The position numbers and the translations under genes were made by a program. Under the pieces are notes generated by a model. The model did no database searches. It was not told the origin of the DNA and worked only from the letters and a program-made list of their open reading frames with translations. Source: Erythrobacter sanguineus (GTDB taxonomy: Bacteria; Pseudomonadota; Alphaproteobacteria; Sphingomonadales; Sphingomonadaceae). Taken from it: a DNA stretch of 56,809 bases. Below are positions 44,322 to 53,895 of the stretch, one piece after another (position 1 is the stretch's first letter; each line of letters begins with the position of its first letter). The DNA lies in the NCBI GenBank assembly GCA_945878845.1, contig CAMCUB010000022.1, forward strand, positions 1 through 56,809. The letters are read 5' to 3'.

Positions 44322-46409
44322 ATGACGAAGCACTGGAAATCCCTCGTGGCTATGGCCGCGATCGCGTGGGCAGCAATGGGGGCCGCGGCCCCGGCCGCCG
44401 CCGAAAGCCTCACGCTCGCCTCGCCCGACGGCCGCATCACCGTCACTGTCACCGACAATGGCGGCCGCGCCACCTATGCCATCGCCCATGACGGCGAGCA
44501 GGTGATCGCACCCTCGTTGCTCGGAATGCTCTTCGCCGAACATCACGGCTTCGAGCGCGGCATGGCCATTGCCGGCTCCACCCGCGCCAGCGTCGACACG
44601 ACGTGGGAACAGCCCTGGGGCGAGCGCCGTCTGGTGCGCCACCAGCACAACGAGCTAGCCGTCACTTTCCGCACCGCAACCGACGGCCCCGCGCGCGACA
44701 TCACCGTCCGCTTCCGCGCCTTCGACACCGGCGTCGGCTTCCGCTACGAGCTCAAGGAACAGCCCGCGCTGCAAGGCGACATCGCCATCGTCGAGGAGCT
44801 CACCCAGTTCGCCGTCGGCGACAAGACCACCATGTGGTACACCCCCTCGGACGAGTTCAACCGCAACGAATATATCTACCGCGTCGCGCCCGCAGGCGAG
44901 GTTGACGATGCGCACACGCCCTCGACCTTCCGCACCGTGACCGGCAAGTACATGGCGATCCACGAGGCGGCGCTGGTCGACTATTCCGCGATGTCGCTGG
45001 ACCAGCTGCGCCCCGGCAATTTCCAGGCGAACCTGCGCAACTGGGCGGGCGGGCCGAAGGTGAAGACCAAGGCCCCGTTCAACTCGCCCTGGCGCACGAT
45101 CCAGATCGCGCCTGATGCGGTGGGCCTCATCAACTCCGACATCATCCTCAACCTCAACGAGCCCAACAAAGTCGGCGATGTGTCCTGGGCCAAGCCCGGC
45201 AAGTACATCGGCATCTGGTGGGCGATGCACATCAACGACCGCACCTGGGCGAGCAACAAGTTCCACGGCGCCACCACCGAAGAGACCAAGCGCTATATCG
45301 ACTTCGCCGCCAAGCACGGCTTCTCCGGCGTCCTCGTCGAAGGCTGGAACAAGGGCTGGGACGGCGAATGGTTCAACAATGGCGACGTCTTCAGCTTCAC
45401 CGAGGCCTATCCCGATTACGATATCGAGGGCCTCAGCAAATATGCCGCCTCGAAAGGCGTCCAGCTGATCGTCCACCACGAGACCTCGGCCAACCTCACC
45501 AATTACGAAAACCAGCTCGAAGCCGGGCTCGACCTCGTCCGGAAGATCGGCTTGCACTACGTCAAGAGCGGCTATGTCTCGGACGCGGGCGATGCGGTGT
45601 GGGTCGATGACAAGGGCATCCGCCACTACGAATATTACGACAGCCAGCGGATGATCGACCACCACATGACGGTGATCAAGGCCGCCGCGGCGCGCCAGAT
45701 CGCGATGGACACGCACGAGCCGGTCAAGGACACGGGCCTCCGCCGCACCTACCCCAACTGGATGAGCCGCGAAGGCGCGCGCGGGATGGAGTTCAACGCC
45801 TGGGGCTCGCCGCCCAACCCGCCCAGCCACGAGGCGATGATTGCCTTCACCGTGCAGCTTGCAGGGCCCTTCGATTACACCCCCGGCATCTTCGACCTCA
45901 GGCCCAACGAGCGCGCTCCAGTGCGCCCCGACATGCCGCGCGGCGACCCCAAGAACCGCCCGCAGACCACGCTGGCGAAGCAGCTTGCGACCTATGTGAC
46001 GATCTACTCGCCGCTCCAGATGGCCGCCGACCTGCCCGAGAACTACGAGAAGCGCATGGACGCCTTCCAGTTCATCAAGGACGTCGAGGCCGACTGGGAG
46101 CAATCGATCGCGCTTCAGGGCGAGGTCGGGCAGTTCGTGGCGATGGCGCGGCAGGGGCGCAAGTCCAAGGAATGGTTCCTCGGCGCGGTGACCGACGAGA
46201 ACCCCCGCGATCTGTCGCTGGCCTTGAGCTTCCTCGAACCGGGCAAGAAATACCGCGCACAAATCTACCGCGACGGCCCACACGCACATTGGGATTACAA
46301 CCCCTATGACATCGTGATTGAGGAAAAGATGGTCACCGGCGGCGAGACCTTCGCGGTGCATCTGGCGGCATCGGGCGGGGTCGCGGTGCGGTTTATTCCG
46401 GTGAAGTGA
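44322..46409 (+). CDS. GH97 alpha-glucosidase (SusB-like), exported
   Basis: A 695-residue GH97 enzyme that removes terminal glucose from maltodextrins by inversion (SusB type). It has a signal peptide (about residues 1-27, ending APAAAE), an N-terminal beta-sandwich and a barrel domain: FSGVLVEGWNKGWDGEWFNNGD, LIVHHETSANLTNYENQ, MDTHEPVKDTGLRRTYPNWMSREGARGMEFNAW and LAKQLATYVTIYSPLQMAADLPENY. The glutamates in the HHETS, THEPV and REGARGMEF segments fit the inverting GH97 active site. It ends the plus-strand operon. Confidence 0.92.
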   Translation: MTKHWKSLVAMAAIAWAAMGAAAPAAAESLTLASPDGRITVTVTDNGGRATYAIAHDGEQVIAPSLLGMLFAEHHGFERGMAIAGSTRASVDTTWEQPWGERRLVRHQHNELAVTFRTATDGPARDITVRFRAFDTGVGFRYELKEQPALQGDIAIVEELTQFAVGDKTTMWYTPSDEFNRNEYIYRVAPAGEVDDAHTPSTFRTVTGKYMAIHEAALVDYSAMSLDQLRPGNFQANLRNWAGGPKVKTKAPFNSPWRTIQIAPDAVGLINSDIILNLNEPNKVGDVSWAKPGKYIGIWWAMHINDRTWASNKFHGATTEETKRYIDFAAKHGFSGVLVEGWNKGWDGEWFNNGDVFSFTEAYPDYDIEGLSKYAASKGVQLIVHHETSANLTNYENQLEAGLDLVRKIGLHYVKSGYVSDAGDAVWVDDKGIRHYEYYDSQRMIDHHMTVIKAAAARQIAMDTHEPVKDTGLRRTYPNWMSREGARGMEFNAWGSPPNPPSHEAMIAFTVQLAGPFDYTPGIFDLRPNERAPVRPDMPRGDPKNRPQTTLAKQLATYVTIYSPLQMAADLPENYEKRMDAFQFIKDVEADWEQSIALQGEVGQFVAMARQGRKSKEWFLGAVTDENPRDLSLALSFLEPGKKYRAQIYRDGPHAHWDYNPYDIVIEEKMVTGGETFAVHLAASGGVAVRFIPVK

Positions 46410-46413
46410 GGGC

Positions 46414-46442
46414 GACAAAGCGGACAACGTGTCCGCTTTGTC
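46414..46442 (+). terminator. Perfect 13-bp hairpin after the GH97 gene
   Basis: GACAAAGCGGACA pairs perfectly with TGTCCGCTTTGTC around an ACG loop, 4 nt after the stop. It has no U-tract, so it may be a 3'-end stabiliser or a Rho-assisted terminator. Confidence 0.55.
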
Positions 46443-46499
46443 TCGGCGGGTGAGCCCGCAAATGCCCGCCGGAGGCTGATCCGCACCAGGACGGTGGGG

Positions 46500-48155
46500 T
46501 CAGTTTGCGGCGGGGATCGGCGGGGTTTTCCAGAACAGCGCGACTTCATCGCCTTCGCCGATCATCTCGTAACGGATCAGCGCGATCGGCAACTGGCCTG
46601 AGGCAAGGAATTGATCGTGGAATTCGCGCAGCGAGAAGTCGCTGCCCAGCTGGCTCGCACGATCTGCCAGCAAGGCGTCCATCTGCAACTTCCCGATCGT
46701 GTAGGCGACGCCATAACCGGGCGGGCGGCGAAGATAGATTTCGGCATCGACCCGCGCCACGTCCTCATCCAGCCAGGGCGTCTTGGACCGCATGTAGTCC
46801 ACCGCCTGCTGGACGCTCCAGAGGTTCTGCTGCATCCTGATGTCGGCAGGCACGCGCGCCGCGCGGAAAATGCCGAACATCTGGATGAACTCGTCGGCCC
46901 GCGGTGAGTGACGGGTCGCACCCGCCAGCATCAGCGCCTCCTCGAGATAGGTCGCCCAGCCTTCGGCGCGCCCGCCGTCGCTATATTCCCCCCTGATCGG
47001 CCTGGTGTCGCGCTCCGCCAGCACCGCGTCGAAACGGTGGCCGGGAATGACGGCGTGAAGGTGATCGGGGATCGGGTCGCGAAACTGGATCTGCTCCCAG
47101 AAGTTGGGCCCGGCGGGGCGCTCGACATAGGGCGTGTTGCTGCCCAGCTCGCCGACGAAATCGGGGATCGTGACAATGTTCTCCTGCGTCAGAAACTTCC
47201 GCACGATCGCATCGGTGGTGGCGACTTTTTCCGCCTGCTCGCGCGCACTGCGCGACAGTTGGAGTTCGGGCTCGTCGCGATTGCGATGGCGCAGCAATAC
47301 GAGCGCTGCCGTCGTGCGCTCATGCTCGCGTTCGGACAGCGTGAGCATCTGCGTGGCCGATAGCGGGATCATCCGGACATGCCGGATGTACCATTCGTAG
47401 CGATCGGCTCCCACGCCTCCCGGCGCTGTCATGCTGCCGCGTTCGGATTTCAGCCAGTCCCTGAATTCGACCAGCGCGGTTCTCGCTGCCACGATATCCT
47501 CGACCAGGCCGGGGCGCTGCGTCCGCGCCCTTCCGAGCAGGTCTTCATACCAGCCGATGATGCCCGCAGGCGGGACTTCGCGATAGGGGTGGTAATGATT
47601 GACCCCGTCGCTGTTATCGAGATTGTAGAGCGCAAGATCCGCGAAATCTCCGGCCACTTCGGTGAGGTTCGCGCGCGCCGAGGCCAGCAGCGGAGGCACG
47701 CTCTTGAGCCGCGCCCGCAACTGTTCGATCTGCTCGCCGTCCTTTGACACATCCGTGAACGCCACGCGCATCAGCGGATCGAGATAAAAGCCCGGATCGC
47801 GTTTCCACGGCCGCAGCACTTCGAGATTGAAGCGGTATCCGTTGAGGATCGATTTGACCGCGAGGAAATCGACCTGCTGCGAGCGCGACCAGTTCTCGAC
47901 AGGCATGGCGGCCAGCTCCTGTTCGAACCGCGTCAGGCCCGCGAGCTTTTCTGTCATCAGGCTGTCGCCGTAAACCTCGCCGATGCGCGCTCCCGATTCC
48001 AGCACGACCCCGGCAGTGAAGCCGGGAACCATATATGCGCGCAGCTCCTCGTGCAATTCGACGAGTTCGTCGTAATCGCTGCTCTCCTGCGGGCTGGCAT
48101 GGGCGGTGCTGGTCCAGACCAACGCCAGCGCCACAATCCCCATGATGGATTTCAT
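46500..48155 (-). CDS. DUF885 family exported protein with altered metal motif
   Basis: A 551-residue DUF885 protein with a signal peptide (about residues 1-20, LVWTSTAHAS). The family is thought to contain metallopeptidase-like enzymes whose core motif is HExxPGH. Here the matching stretch reads HAVIPGH, with Glu replaced by Ala, followed by the conserved EGWATYLEEALMLAG and the C-terminal YTIGKLQMDALLADRASQLGSDFSLREFHDQFL. The protein is otherwise full length. GC is slightly lower than in neighbours. It could be inactive, or use another residue. It lies alone between the glucan locus and hemA. Confidence 0.82.
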   Translation of the reverse strand: MKSIMGIVALALVWTSTAHASPQESSDYDELVELHEELRAYMVPGFTAGVVLESGARIGEVYGDSLMTEKLAGLTRFEQELAAMPVENWSRSQQVDFLAVKSILNGYRFNLEVLRPWKRDPGFYLDPLMRVAFTDVSKDGEQIEQLRARLKSVPPLLASARANLTEVAGDFADLALYNLDNSDGVNHYHPYREVPPAGIIGWYEDLLGRARTQRPGLVEDIVAARTALVEFRDWLKSERGSMTAPGGVGADRYEWYIRHVRMIPLSATQMLTLSEREHERTTAALVLLRHRNRDEPELQLSRSAREQAEKVATTDAIVRKFLTQENIVTIPDFVGELGSNTPYVERPAGPNFWEQIQFRDPIPDHLHAVIPGHRFDAVLAERDTRPIRGEYSDGGRAEGWATYLEEALMLAGATRHSPRADEFIQMFGIFRAARVPADIRMQQNLWSVQQAVDYMRSKTPWLDEDVARVDAEIYLRRPPGYGVAYTIGKLQMDALLADRASQLGSDFSLREFHDQFLASGQLPIALIRYEMIGEGDEVALFWKTPPIPAAN

Positions 48156-48258
48156 ATCTGTCTCCTGACGCGATCAGGGTGCCCCGGAGTGGTCGGAACG
48201 GGCTCCTAGATGCGAGCACGACGGGTGGCTGTCCAGTCAAGTCTGACCCAAACGCAAA

Positions 48259-48293
48259 GAGGGCGGACGCCTTCCCCCAAAGGCGTCCGCCCT
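48259..48293 (-). terminator. Strong terminator at the end of the photosynthesis cluster
   Basis: GAGGGCGGACGCCTT and AAGGCGTCCGCCCTC form a perfect 15-bp stem with a 5-nt loop. Read on the minus strand it is followed by TTTGCGTTT. It lies 47 nt after the hemA stop. Confidence 0.8.
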
Positions 48294-48339
48294 CACTCCC
48301 GTCCAAGGGAGAGCCGGTATTGCTGTCAGGGAAGGAAGC

Positions 48340-49560
48340 TCAGGCGGCCTGTTCCATCCGGGCGAGTTCGCAATGCGACCAGATCTCGCTCAAAGCCTTG
48401 ATCAGCCGGTCGATGTCGCCATCCGAGTGCACGGGCGAAGGCGTGACGCGCAGCCGCTCGGTGCCCACGGGCACGGTCGGGTAGTTGATCGGCTGCACAT
48501 AGATGCCGTGGTTGTCCATCAGCCAGTCGCTGATCATCTTGCACTTCTTGGCGTCGCCAACCATCACCGGGATGATGTGGCTCGGGTTGTCGAGGTGCGG
48601 GATGCCCATGATGTCGAGCGACCGGCGGACCTGGGCGACGCGCTTCTGCTGAAGCTCGCGCTCGGTGCTGCTCACCTTGAGGTGGCGGATGCTCGCGGCC
48701 GCACCGGCTGCCACTGCAGGGGGCAGGGCGGTCGAGAAGATGAAGCCGCTGGCAAAGCTGCGCACGAAGTCGACGAGGTTGGCCGAGGCCGCGATATAGC
48801 CGCCCATCACCCCGAACGCCTTGCCGAGCGTCCCCTCGATCACCGTGATCCGGTCCATCAGGCCTTCGCGTTCGGCGATCCCGCCGCCGCGCGGGCCGTA
48901 GAGGCCGACGGCGTGGACTTCGTCGATATAGCTCATCGCGCCATGCTTTTCGCAGACGTCGAGGATGTCGGCGATGGGGGCGATGTCGCCGTCCATCGAG
49001 TAGACGCTTTCGAAGGCGACCAGCTTGGGCACTTCGGGGCCGTACATCGAGAGCAGCTCGTCGAGGTGCTCGGCGTCATTGTGGCGCCACACCTTGTAGG
49101 GCGCGCGGGAATGGCGGATGCCTTCGATCATCGAGGCGTGGTTCAACGCGTCCGAGAACACGACGCAGCCCGGGATTTTCGATGCCAGCGTGCCAAGCCC
49201 CGCCCAGTTCGAGACGTAGCCCGAAGTGAACAGCAGCGCGGCTTCCTTGCCGTGGAGGTCGGCCAGCTCGGCTTCCAGTTCCACATGGTAGTGGTTGGTG
49301 CCCGAGATGTTGCGCGTGCCGCCCGCGCCCGCGCCGCACTCGTCAAGGCAGGTGTGCATCGCCTCAAGCACCGCGGGGTGCTGGCCCATGCCGAGATAGT
49401 CGTTCGAGCACCACACGGTCACGGCCTGCGTCTCGTTCTCGACGAAGCGGGTGGCGTGGGGGAAGCGGCCGCGGTGGCGCTTGATGTCGGTGAATACCCG
49501 GTAGCGGCCATCGGCGCGCACCACATCGAGCTCACCGGCAAAAAAGGCTTCGAAATCCAT
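48340..49560 (-). CDS. hemA: 5-aminolevulinate synthase
   Basis: A 406-residue PLP enzyme that condenses glycine and succinyl-CoA to 5-aminolevulinate, the first step of the tetrapyrrole path feeding bacteriochlorophyll and haem. Visible: [77 protein letters not shown], the PLP-lysine motif [17 protein letters not shown] and [10 protein letters not shown]. The start at 49560 (MDFEAFF) has a GGGAAG site; 49581 is an in-frame alternative. It closes the photosynthesis operon 32 nt after puhE. Confidence 0.96.
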   Translation of the reverse strand: MDFEAFFAGELDVVRADGRYRVFTDIKRHRGRFPHATRFVENETQAVTVWCSNDYLGMGQHPAVLEAMHTCLDECGAGAGGTRNISGTNHYHVELEAELADLHGKEAALLFTSGYVSNWAGLGTLASKIPGCVVFSDALNHASMIEGIRHSRAPYKVWRHNDAEHLDELLSMYGPEVPKLVAFESVYSMDGDIAPIADILDVCEKHGAMSYIDEVHAVGLYGPRGGGIAEREGLMDRITVIEGTLGKAFGVMGGYIAASANLVDFVRSFASGFIFSTALPPAVAAGAAASIRHLKVSSTERELQQKRVAQVRRSLDIMGIPHLDNPSHIIPVMVGDAKKCKMISDWLMDNHGIYVQPINYPTVPVGTERLRVTPSPVHSDGDIDRLIKALSEIWSHCELARMEQAA

Positions 49561-49592
49561 CGGGCTTCCCTCTGTCGTCATGTTCTTGGCTT

Positions 49593-50387
49593 TCAGTCTT
49601 GCTTGATCCGCACCGCAGCCTTCCGCTGCGGATAGGCCCAGCCCCACAGCATTCCGTCACGGAACGGCAGGGCGAGAAACAGGTGTTCGAGCACGCCCAG
49701 CAGGGCGAGTGTGGTCAGGAGGCTCGCGCCGACCATTGCGGCGCTGCCCACGGGCGCTACCAGCGCCAGCTGCGCGAACCACGCGGTCGCCGCCGCTATG
49801 CCAGCGAGCGAGGCGGCGAGAAGCAGCGTCATCCGGCTCGGGCCGAAATAGGTCTTGAGGTAGGCAAGCTGGTCAGGGAGCATCTCGGACGAGGAATTGG
49901 GCACGCCGACGAAGAGGTTGATCTTCGAGATCAGCCGCATCGCGAACATCAGCACGAACACGGTCGCGCCAATCTGGTTGGGGGCGTTCCACGAGAGCGA
50001 GATCAGCAGCAGCGCGGTGACCGCCAGCGCGACCTCGTGGTGCATCACTGTGGCGGCGGCCTGGCGGAAGCGGGCGACGCCCGTCAGCGCGGTATCGGCA
50101 GGGCCGCGGCGCGGGCCGGCCGAGGCGCCGGTGAGGAAGGACAGCTCATGCCACCCCCACACCATCAGCGCGCCGATGAAGGACAGGTACACCGCCCAGA
50201 CCTGCGCCGAGAGCGAGGAGATCAGGATCACCAGCAGCCCGGCGATCCCCGCCACGCTGCCGATCAGCAGGCTGGTTGAGAAAGTGGCGCGCTCTCGGTT
50301 GTCCGCCCAGGCAATCAGCCCGGTTGCGACAAACCAGATCGCCACCGTCACCATGAACGGCACAACATGACCGTTCCAGCTCACCAC
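49593..50387 (-). CDS. puhE: Photosynthetic complex assembly protein PuhE
   Basis: A 264-residue membrane protein with about seven hydrophobic segments. It matches the PuhE (DUF3623) family required for normal assembly of the reaction centre and LH1: [53 protein letters not shown] and [19 protein letters not shown]. It overlaps acsF by 7 nt and is placed in the conserved acsF-puhE-hemA order. Confidence 0.93.
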   Translation of the reverse strand: MVSWNGHVVPFMVTVAIWFVATGLIAWADNRERATFSTSLLIGSVAGIAGLLVILISSLSAQVWAVYLSFIGALMVWGWHELSFLTGASAGPRRGPADTALTGVARFRQAAATVMHHEVALAVTALLLISLSWNAPNQIGATVFVLMFAMRLISKINLFVGVPNSSSEMLPDQLAYLKTYFGPSRMTLLLAASLAGIAAATAWFAQLALVAPVGSAAMVGASLLTTLALLGVLEHLFLALPFRDGMLWGWAYPQRKAAVRIKQD

Positions 50388-51442
50388 GCGGGTTGCAGCC
50401 TGATCGAGCGGGGCAGCGCATTGGACTTGGGCCGCTGCAGATACATGCGGGCAAAGGCGAGGCCTGCGCCGGCCATGCCGGAGGCGCGGGCGATCATGCC
50501 GCCGATGCCGCCGCGCGCCTTACCTTCCTCGATGCGTTCAGCTGCAAGGCGCAGCTTCTCCATCTGGCGGCGGAAGGCGGGGCTGTCGATGTCGAGCTCG
50601 ACCGGGAAGACCTGGCGGCTGATCTGGTTGCAGATTTCGAACACCTTGTAGTCATACTCGGTCGGATCGACCCCCAGCGCGGCGTGGAACACCGGGCGGT
50701 TGTGATCGCGCACATACATCGTCGCGTAGACCGACAGCAGGAAGAAGCGCACCCACAGCTTGTTGGCGCCCTCGAGCAGCTTGGGGTCCGAGCGCAGCAG
50801 CATGGCGAAGGCCTCGCCGTGGCGGAACTCGTCGTTGCACCATTCCTCGAACCAGTCGAAGATCGGGTGGAACTTGTATTGCGGGTTGCGCGCCAGGTGC
50901 CGGAAGATCGTGATGTAGCGCGCGTAGCCGATTTTCTCGCTGAGGTAGACCGCGTAGAAGATGAACTTCGGCTTGAAGTACGTGTATTTCTTGGTCTTCG
51001 TCAGATAGCCGAGGTCAACGCCGATCCCGGCATCCTTGAGGCTTTCGTTGATGAAACCGGCATGGCGGCTTTCATCGCGGGCGAGCAGGCGGAAGAGCTG
51101 CTTGACGTCGGGGTTCTTGGTGCGCCGCGCGATCTCGGCATAGAGCACGCAGCCGGAAAATTCGCTGGTCATCGAGCTGACGAGGAAATCGGTAAATTCC
51201 TGCCGCAGCGACGGCTCCAGCCCCTCGATCACGCCCTTGAAGCGGTCCGAATGCTTGAAGTGCAGCTTGTTGGGATCGCCCACCATGTCGGCAATCAGCT
51301 GGTCCCACTCGGCGCGCACCGGCGATACGTCGATCGCGTCCAGCGCGTCGTAATCGGTGGTGTAGAAACGCGGGGTCAGCATCGTGTCCTGCGTCGCGAT
51401 CGCCATCGCCTCTTCGCTGGTCATCGGCTTGTAGGCGTTCAT
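50381..51442 (-). CDS. acsF: Aerobic Mg-protoporphyrin IX monomethyl ester cyclase
   Basis: A 353-residue di-iron monooxygenase that forms the fifth ring of bacteriochlorophyll using O2. Motifs: [55 protein letters not shown] (E-x2-H iron ligands), [27 protein letters not shown] (second E-x2-H). Use of the O2-dependent AcsF fits an aerobic phototroph; the anaerobic BchE is not in this window. It overlaps its upstream neighbour by 4 nt. Confidence 0.95.
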   Translation of the reverse strand: MNAYKPMTSEEAMAIATQDTMLTPRFYTTDYDALDAIDVSPVRAEWDQLIADMVGDPNKLHFKHSDRFKGVIEGLEPSLRQEFTDFLVSSMTSEFSGCVLYAEIARRTKNPDVKQLFRLLARDESRHAGFINESLKDAGIGVDLGYLTKTKKYTYFKPKFIFYAVYLSEKIGYARYITIFRHLARNPQYKFHPIFDWFEEWCNDEFRHGEAFAMLLRSDPKLLEGANKLWVRFFLLSVYATMYVRDHNRPVFHAALGVDPTEYDYKVFEICNQISRQVFPVELDIDSPAFRRQMEKLRLAAERIEEGKARGGIGGMIARASGMAGAGLAFARMYLQRPKSNALPRSIRLQPAW

Positions 51443-51741
51443 TTGATCCTCCCGGCGTTGAAGCTGACTTCGTAGAGTTCGGCCAGATCGAAATAGGCGG
51501 CGAGCTTGGTCAGGGCGCGGGCCAAGGGGCTCGCGCGGGTGACGGTGGCGCGGCGTTCGAACACCTCGCGGCTGCCGAAGGGGATCGAGATGGGCGCGCC
51601 GTGGACGCGGACCTTGTCGCCCGGCTCCATCGCGATCTCGCCAGCGAGCTCGACATGGGCGTGGAAATGCTCGGAGCTCTGCTCGACGGTGATCGTGCAG
51701 GGGGTATCGAAGCTCGTCGCGGTGAGGAAGGCGAGTGCCAT
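51439..51741 (-). CDS. Conserved small protein of the photosynthesis cluster (puhC-acsF ORF)
   Basis: A 100-residue soluble protein occupying the conserved slot between puhC and acsF in alphaproteobacterial photosynthesis clusters. It has a likely beta-barrel stretch with [32 protein letters not shown] and a C-terminal helix ending [16 protein letters not shown]. The start at 51741 overlaps the puhC stop by 1 nt, and its stop overlaps acsF by 4 nt, so it is surely co-translated. Function is unestablished. Confidence 0.85.
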   Translation of the reverse strand: MALAFLTATSFDTPCTITVEQSSEHFHAHVELAGEIAMEPGDKVRVHGAPISIPFGSREVFERRATVTRASPLARALTKLAAYFDLAELYEVSFNAGRIK

Positions 51742-52229
51742 CAGCGGTTCGCCCCCTTGGCCGGCAGCAGGTCCTGATAGACCGCGCGGTTGTCCGGCCC
51801 GAACGAGCTGACCTCGACGCTGCGACCCGTCGCCGGATCGGCGAGTGTCAGATTGCCGTTCTGCCATTCGGTGAGTGTGAAGGCGACCTCGGGTCCGAGC
51901 CCGCGGATGCGGCGCTGGTGGACGAGGCTGCGTACGGTCGCGCGGATGAAGCCGCCTTGGCCGACGCCGTGGCGCGCCAGAAACTCGCCGGTCGCGCCGT
52001 CCTCGATCCGCACAGAGCCGTCGGGTTCGTCGAAGAACCTGATGGTGCGTTCCTGCGCGGCGGTGATCCCGGCGGCGGCGCGCGCCTCGGCAGGCACCGA
52101 TTGCTTGGGCATTAAGCCGAGCGTCACCGAGGCGGTCAGCGCCAGCGAGATGGCGACGATCCCGCCCATCAGCATCAGCGGCACCTTGTGGACGGTGATT
52201 TCGTCCTTCTCGTATTCACGAACGATCAT
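51741..52229 (-). CDS. puhC: Photosynthetic complex assembly protein PuhC
   Basis: A 162-residue protein with one N-terminal membrane segment (about residues 17-40, [23 protein letters not shown]) and a periplasmic domain with [21 protein letters not shown] and [19 protein letters not shown]. These are standard PuhC features; it helps assemble the RC-LH1 core complex. The start at 52229 overlaps the puhB stop by 4 nt. Longer upstream frames are shadow. Confidence 0.92.
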   Translation of the reverse strand: MIVREYEKDEITVHKVPLMLMGGIVAISLALTASVTLGLMPKQSVPAEARAAAGITAAQERTIRFFDEPDGSVRIEDGATGEFLARHGVGQGGFIRATVRSLVHQRRIRGLGPEVAFTLTEWQNGNLTLADPATGRSVEVSSFGPDNRAVYQDLLPAKGANR

Positions 52230-53017
52230 GCGGGGGCTCCCTCGAGACCCGGCTCGCCGCGGCGGATCACCGGGGCAAGACGGGGCGGCGCGGCCGTGGC
52301 CTGACCTGCGGTGTGGCCGCTGGCAGGGCTGGCATCCTTGATCTCGCTCAAATTGCGCTCGATCGCGCCGAACCGCGCGCGGGCTTCGGCGATCATCTGC
52401 GCGAGTGCGGCGGCATCGGGGACGCTGCGCAGCATCGGCTCGGGCCGGGCGTAGCGGTACGGGCGGACATGCGGCCACAGCAGCAGCGTGCCGAGCAGGC
52501 GCTCGCCCGCCAGTTCGAAGGCGATATCGCCGTGGCCGTCCTTGGACAGCACCGCCAGATGCGCGGCGGTGATCTGCTTCAGGGGAATATTCACCCGCGT
52601 CTCGATCGCGATGCCGATGCGCATGATGAGGCGCTGGTCGGTAAGGATGTAGAGCGTCGAGCGCACACTCGCCCAGGCCAGAATGTGGAGGATCGCGGCA
52701 AGCGCTACGCCGAGCAGCGCGGCGATGATCGCCGCATCATTGCGGCCGAGCACCAGCGCGATCACCACCAGCGCGGCCATGTAAGCCGCGGCACTGCGCG
52801 CATGGAAGGCGGTGCGTGCCAGCAGGCCGAGCTGCGGGCGGCCCTTCCACAGGACGCGCTCGTCAGGCTGCGGCGTGCCCATCCGGTCACCGAACGCCTT
52901 GGGGCCGTCATTCTCGAGCGCGGCGTGATCGAAGCCACCTTTGGGCAGCGGCCCCGGCATTTCTGCCGTCGCCGCTGCCTCTGGTGCCATCACGTCCGCT
53001 TTGGTCTTCAGATCCAT
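52226..53017 (-). CDS. puhB: Photosynthetic complex assembly protein PuhB
   Basis: A 263-residue membrane protein with a PH-like (bPH2/YdbT-type) domain. Visible: GTPQPDERVLWKGRPQLGLLARTAFHAR, two or three hydrophobic segments, then LYILTDQRLIMRIGIAIETRVNIPLKQITAAHLAV and DIAFELAGERLLGTLLLWPHVRPYRYARPEPMLRSVPDA. PuhB aids reaction-centre assembly. It overlaps puhA by 10 nt and puhC by 4 nt. Confidence 0.94.
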   Translation of the reverse strand: MDLKTKADVMAPEAAATAEMPGPLPKGGFDHAALENDGPKAFGDRMGTPQPDERVLWKGRPQLGLLARTAFHARSAAAYMAALVVIALVLGRNDAAIIAALLGVALAAILHILAWASVRSTLYILTDQRLIMRIGIAIETRVNIPLKQITAAHLAVLSKDGHGDIAFELAGERLLGTLLLWPHVRPYRYARPEPMLRSVPDAAALAQMIAEARARFGAIERNLSEIKDASPASGHTAGQATAAPPRLAPVIRRGEPGLEGAPA

Positions 53018-53817
53018 GCTTCCGACCTTTCGGGTGTCGCATACATGTAGCCCCCGCCGAAGTAGGCCTGGATGCGGTCTTCCTCGTAACGGGTGATGAT
53101 GCCGGCGGTCTCGAGCGCAGGAACGCCGTCGAACTGCGCGGCAGTGATCGCGTCGATCTCGACATATTCCTTCTCGTCGCTGGTGGTCGGCAGGATCTTG
53201 GCCAGCAGGCTATTGCCGTGGACCACTGCCACCATCATCGGGGCGAGCACCTTCTTGCCGCTGGTGGTCTCGACTTCGAGATAGCGGATGATGTGTTCGG
53301 CCTGATCGACCCAGATGTCGCTGACCGTGCCGGCAGTGACGCCGTCAGCGGCGACCACCGTCCAGCCGATCAGCTGCGGATCCTGGGGCGAGACGATCAG
53401 TTCGTGGCTCTGCGCGATCGGCACGATGCGCGGGCGGCCGTCGAAGGTGAGGTCGGGATACTTCGCGCGGTTGGCGAAAGCAGCCGGGCCCATGCCGTCG
53501 GCCATGGCATCGCCGGTCGGAACCCAGGGCGCGCCGCCGGCGCGGAAGGCCTGGACCGCGGGAACGTTCACGTCATCGCGAGCGACGTCCTCGGGCACAT
53601 AGGTGCCGCGGCCGTTGGGAAGCTGGAAGCTCTTCTTGTCACCGTCAAACAGGCGGGCGTCGTTCTCGACCACGCCGGAGACTTCGTTCTCGAGCGGGTA
53701 GCCTTCGCGGCGGCTTTCCTTGTTGAGGTAGAAGACCAGCGCGATAAAAAAGCCGAAGAACAGCAGGAAGGCGAGTTCGGCAACATCGAAGGTGCCGACG
53801 ATATAGGCAGCGTTCAT
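53008..53817 (-). CDS. puhA: Photosynthetic reaction centre H subunit
   Basis: A 269-residue H subunit that caps the cytoplasmic side of the type II reaction centre and guides protons to QB. It has one N-terminal membrane helix (about residues 13-33, ELAFLLFFGFFIALVFYLNKE) and a C-terminal PRC-barrel domain: LPNGRGTYVPED, IVSPQDPQLIGWTVVAADGVTAGTVSDIWVDQAEHIIRYLEVE. The upstream 78-bp gap to lhaA is the only gap above 40 bp within the cluster and could hold an internal promoter, although I see no TGT-N12-ACA PpsR site there. Confidence 0.96.
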   Translation of the reverse strand: MNAAYIVGTFDVAELAFLLFFGFFIALVFYLNKESRREGYPLENEVSGVVENDARLFDGDKKSFQLPNGRGTYVPEDVARDDVNVPAVQAFRAGGAPWVPTGDAMADGMGPAAFANRAKYPDLTFDGRPRIVPIAQSHELIVSPQDPQLIGWTVVAADGVTAGTVSDIWVDQAEHIIRYLEVETTSGKKVLAPMMVAVVHGNSLLAKILPTTSDEKEYVEIDAITAAQFDGVPALETAGIITRYEEDRIQAYFGGGYMYATPERSEAWI

Positions 53818-53895
53818 TTCATATTCCTCTCAGGGAAGAAGCCGGCTGAGGCGAAGCCGGGCAAAGGGACGGGATTGGCAGGCGGGCACGGGTAA

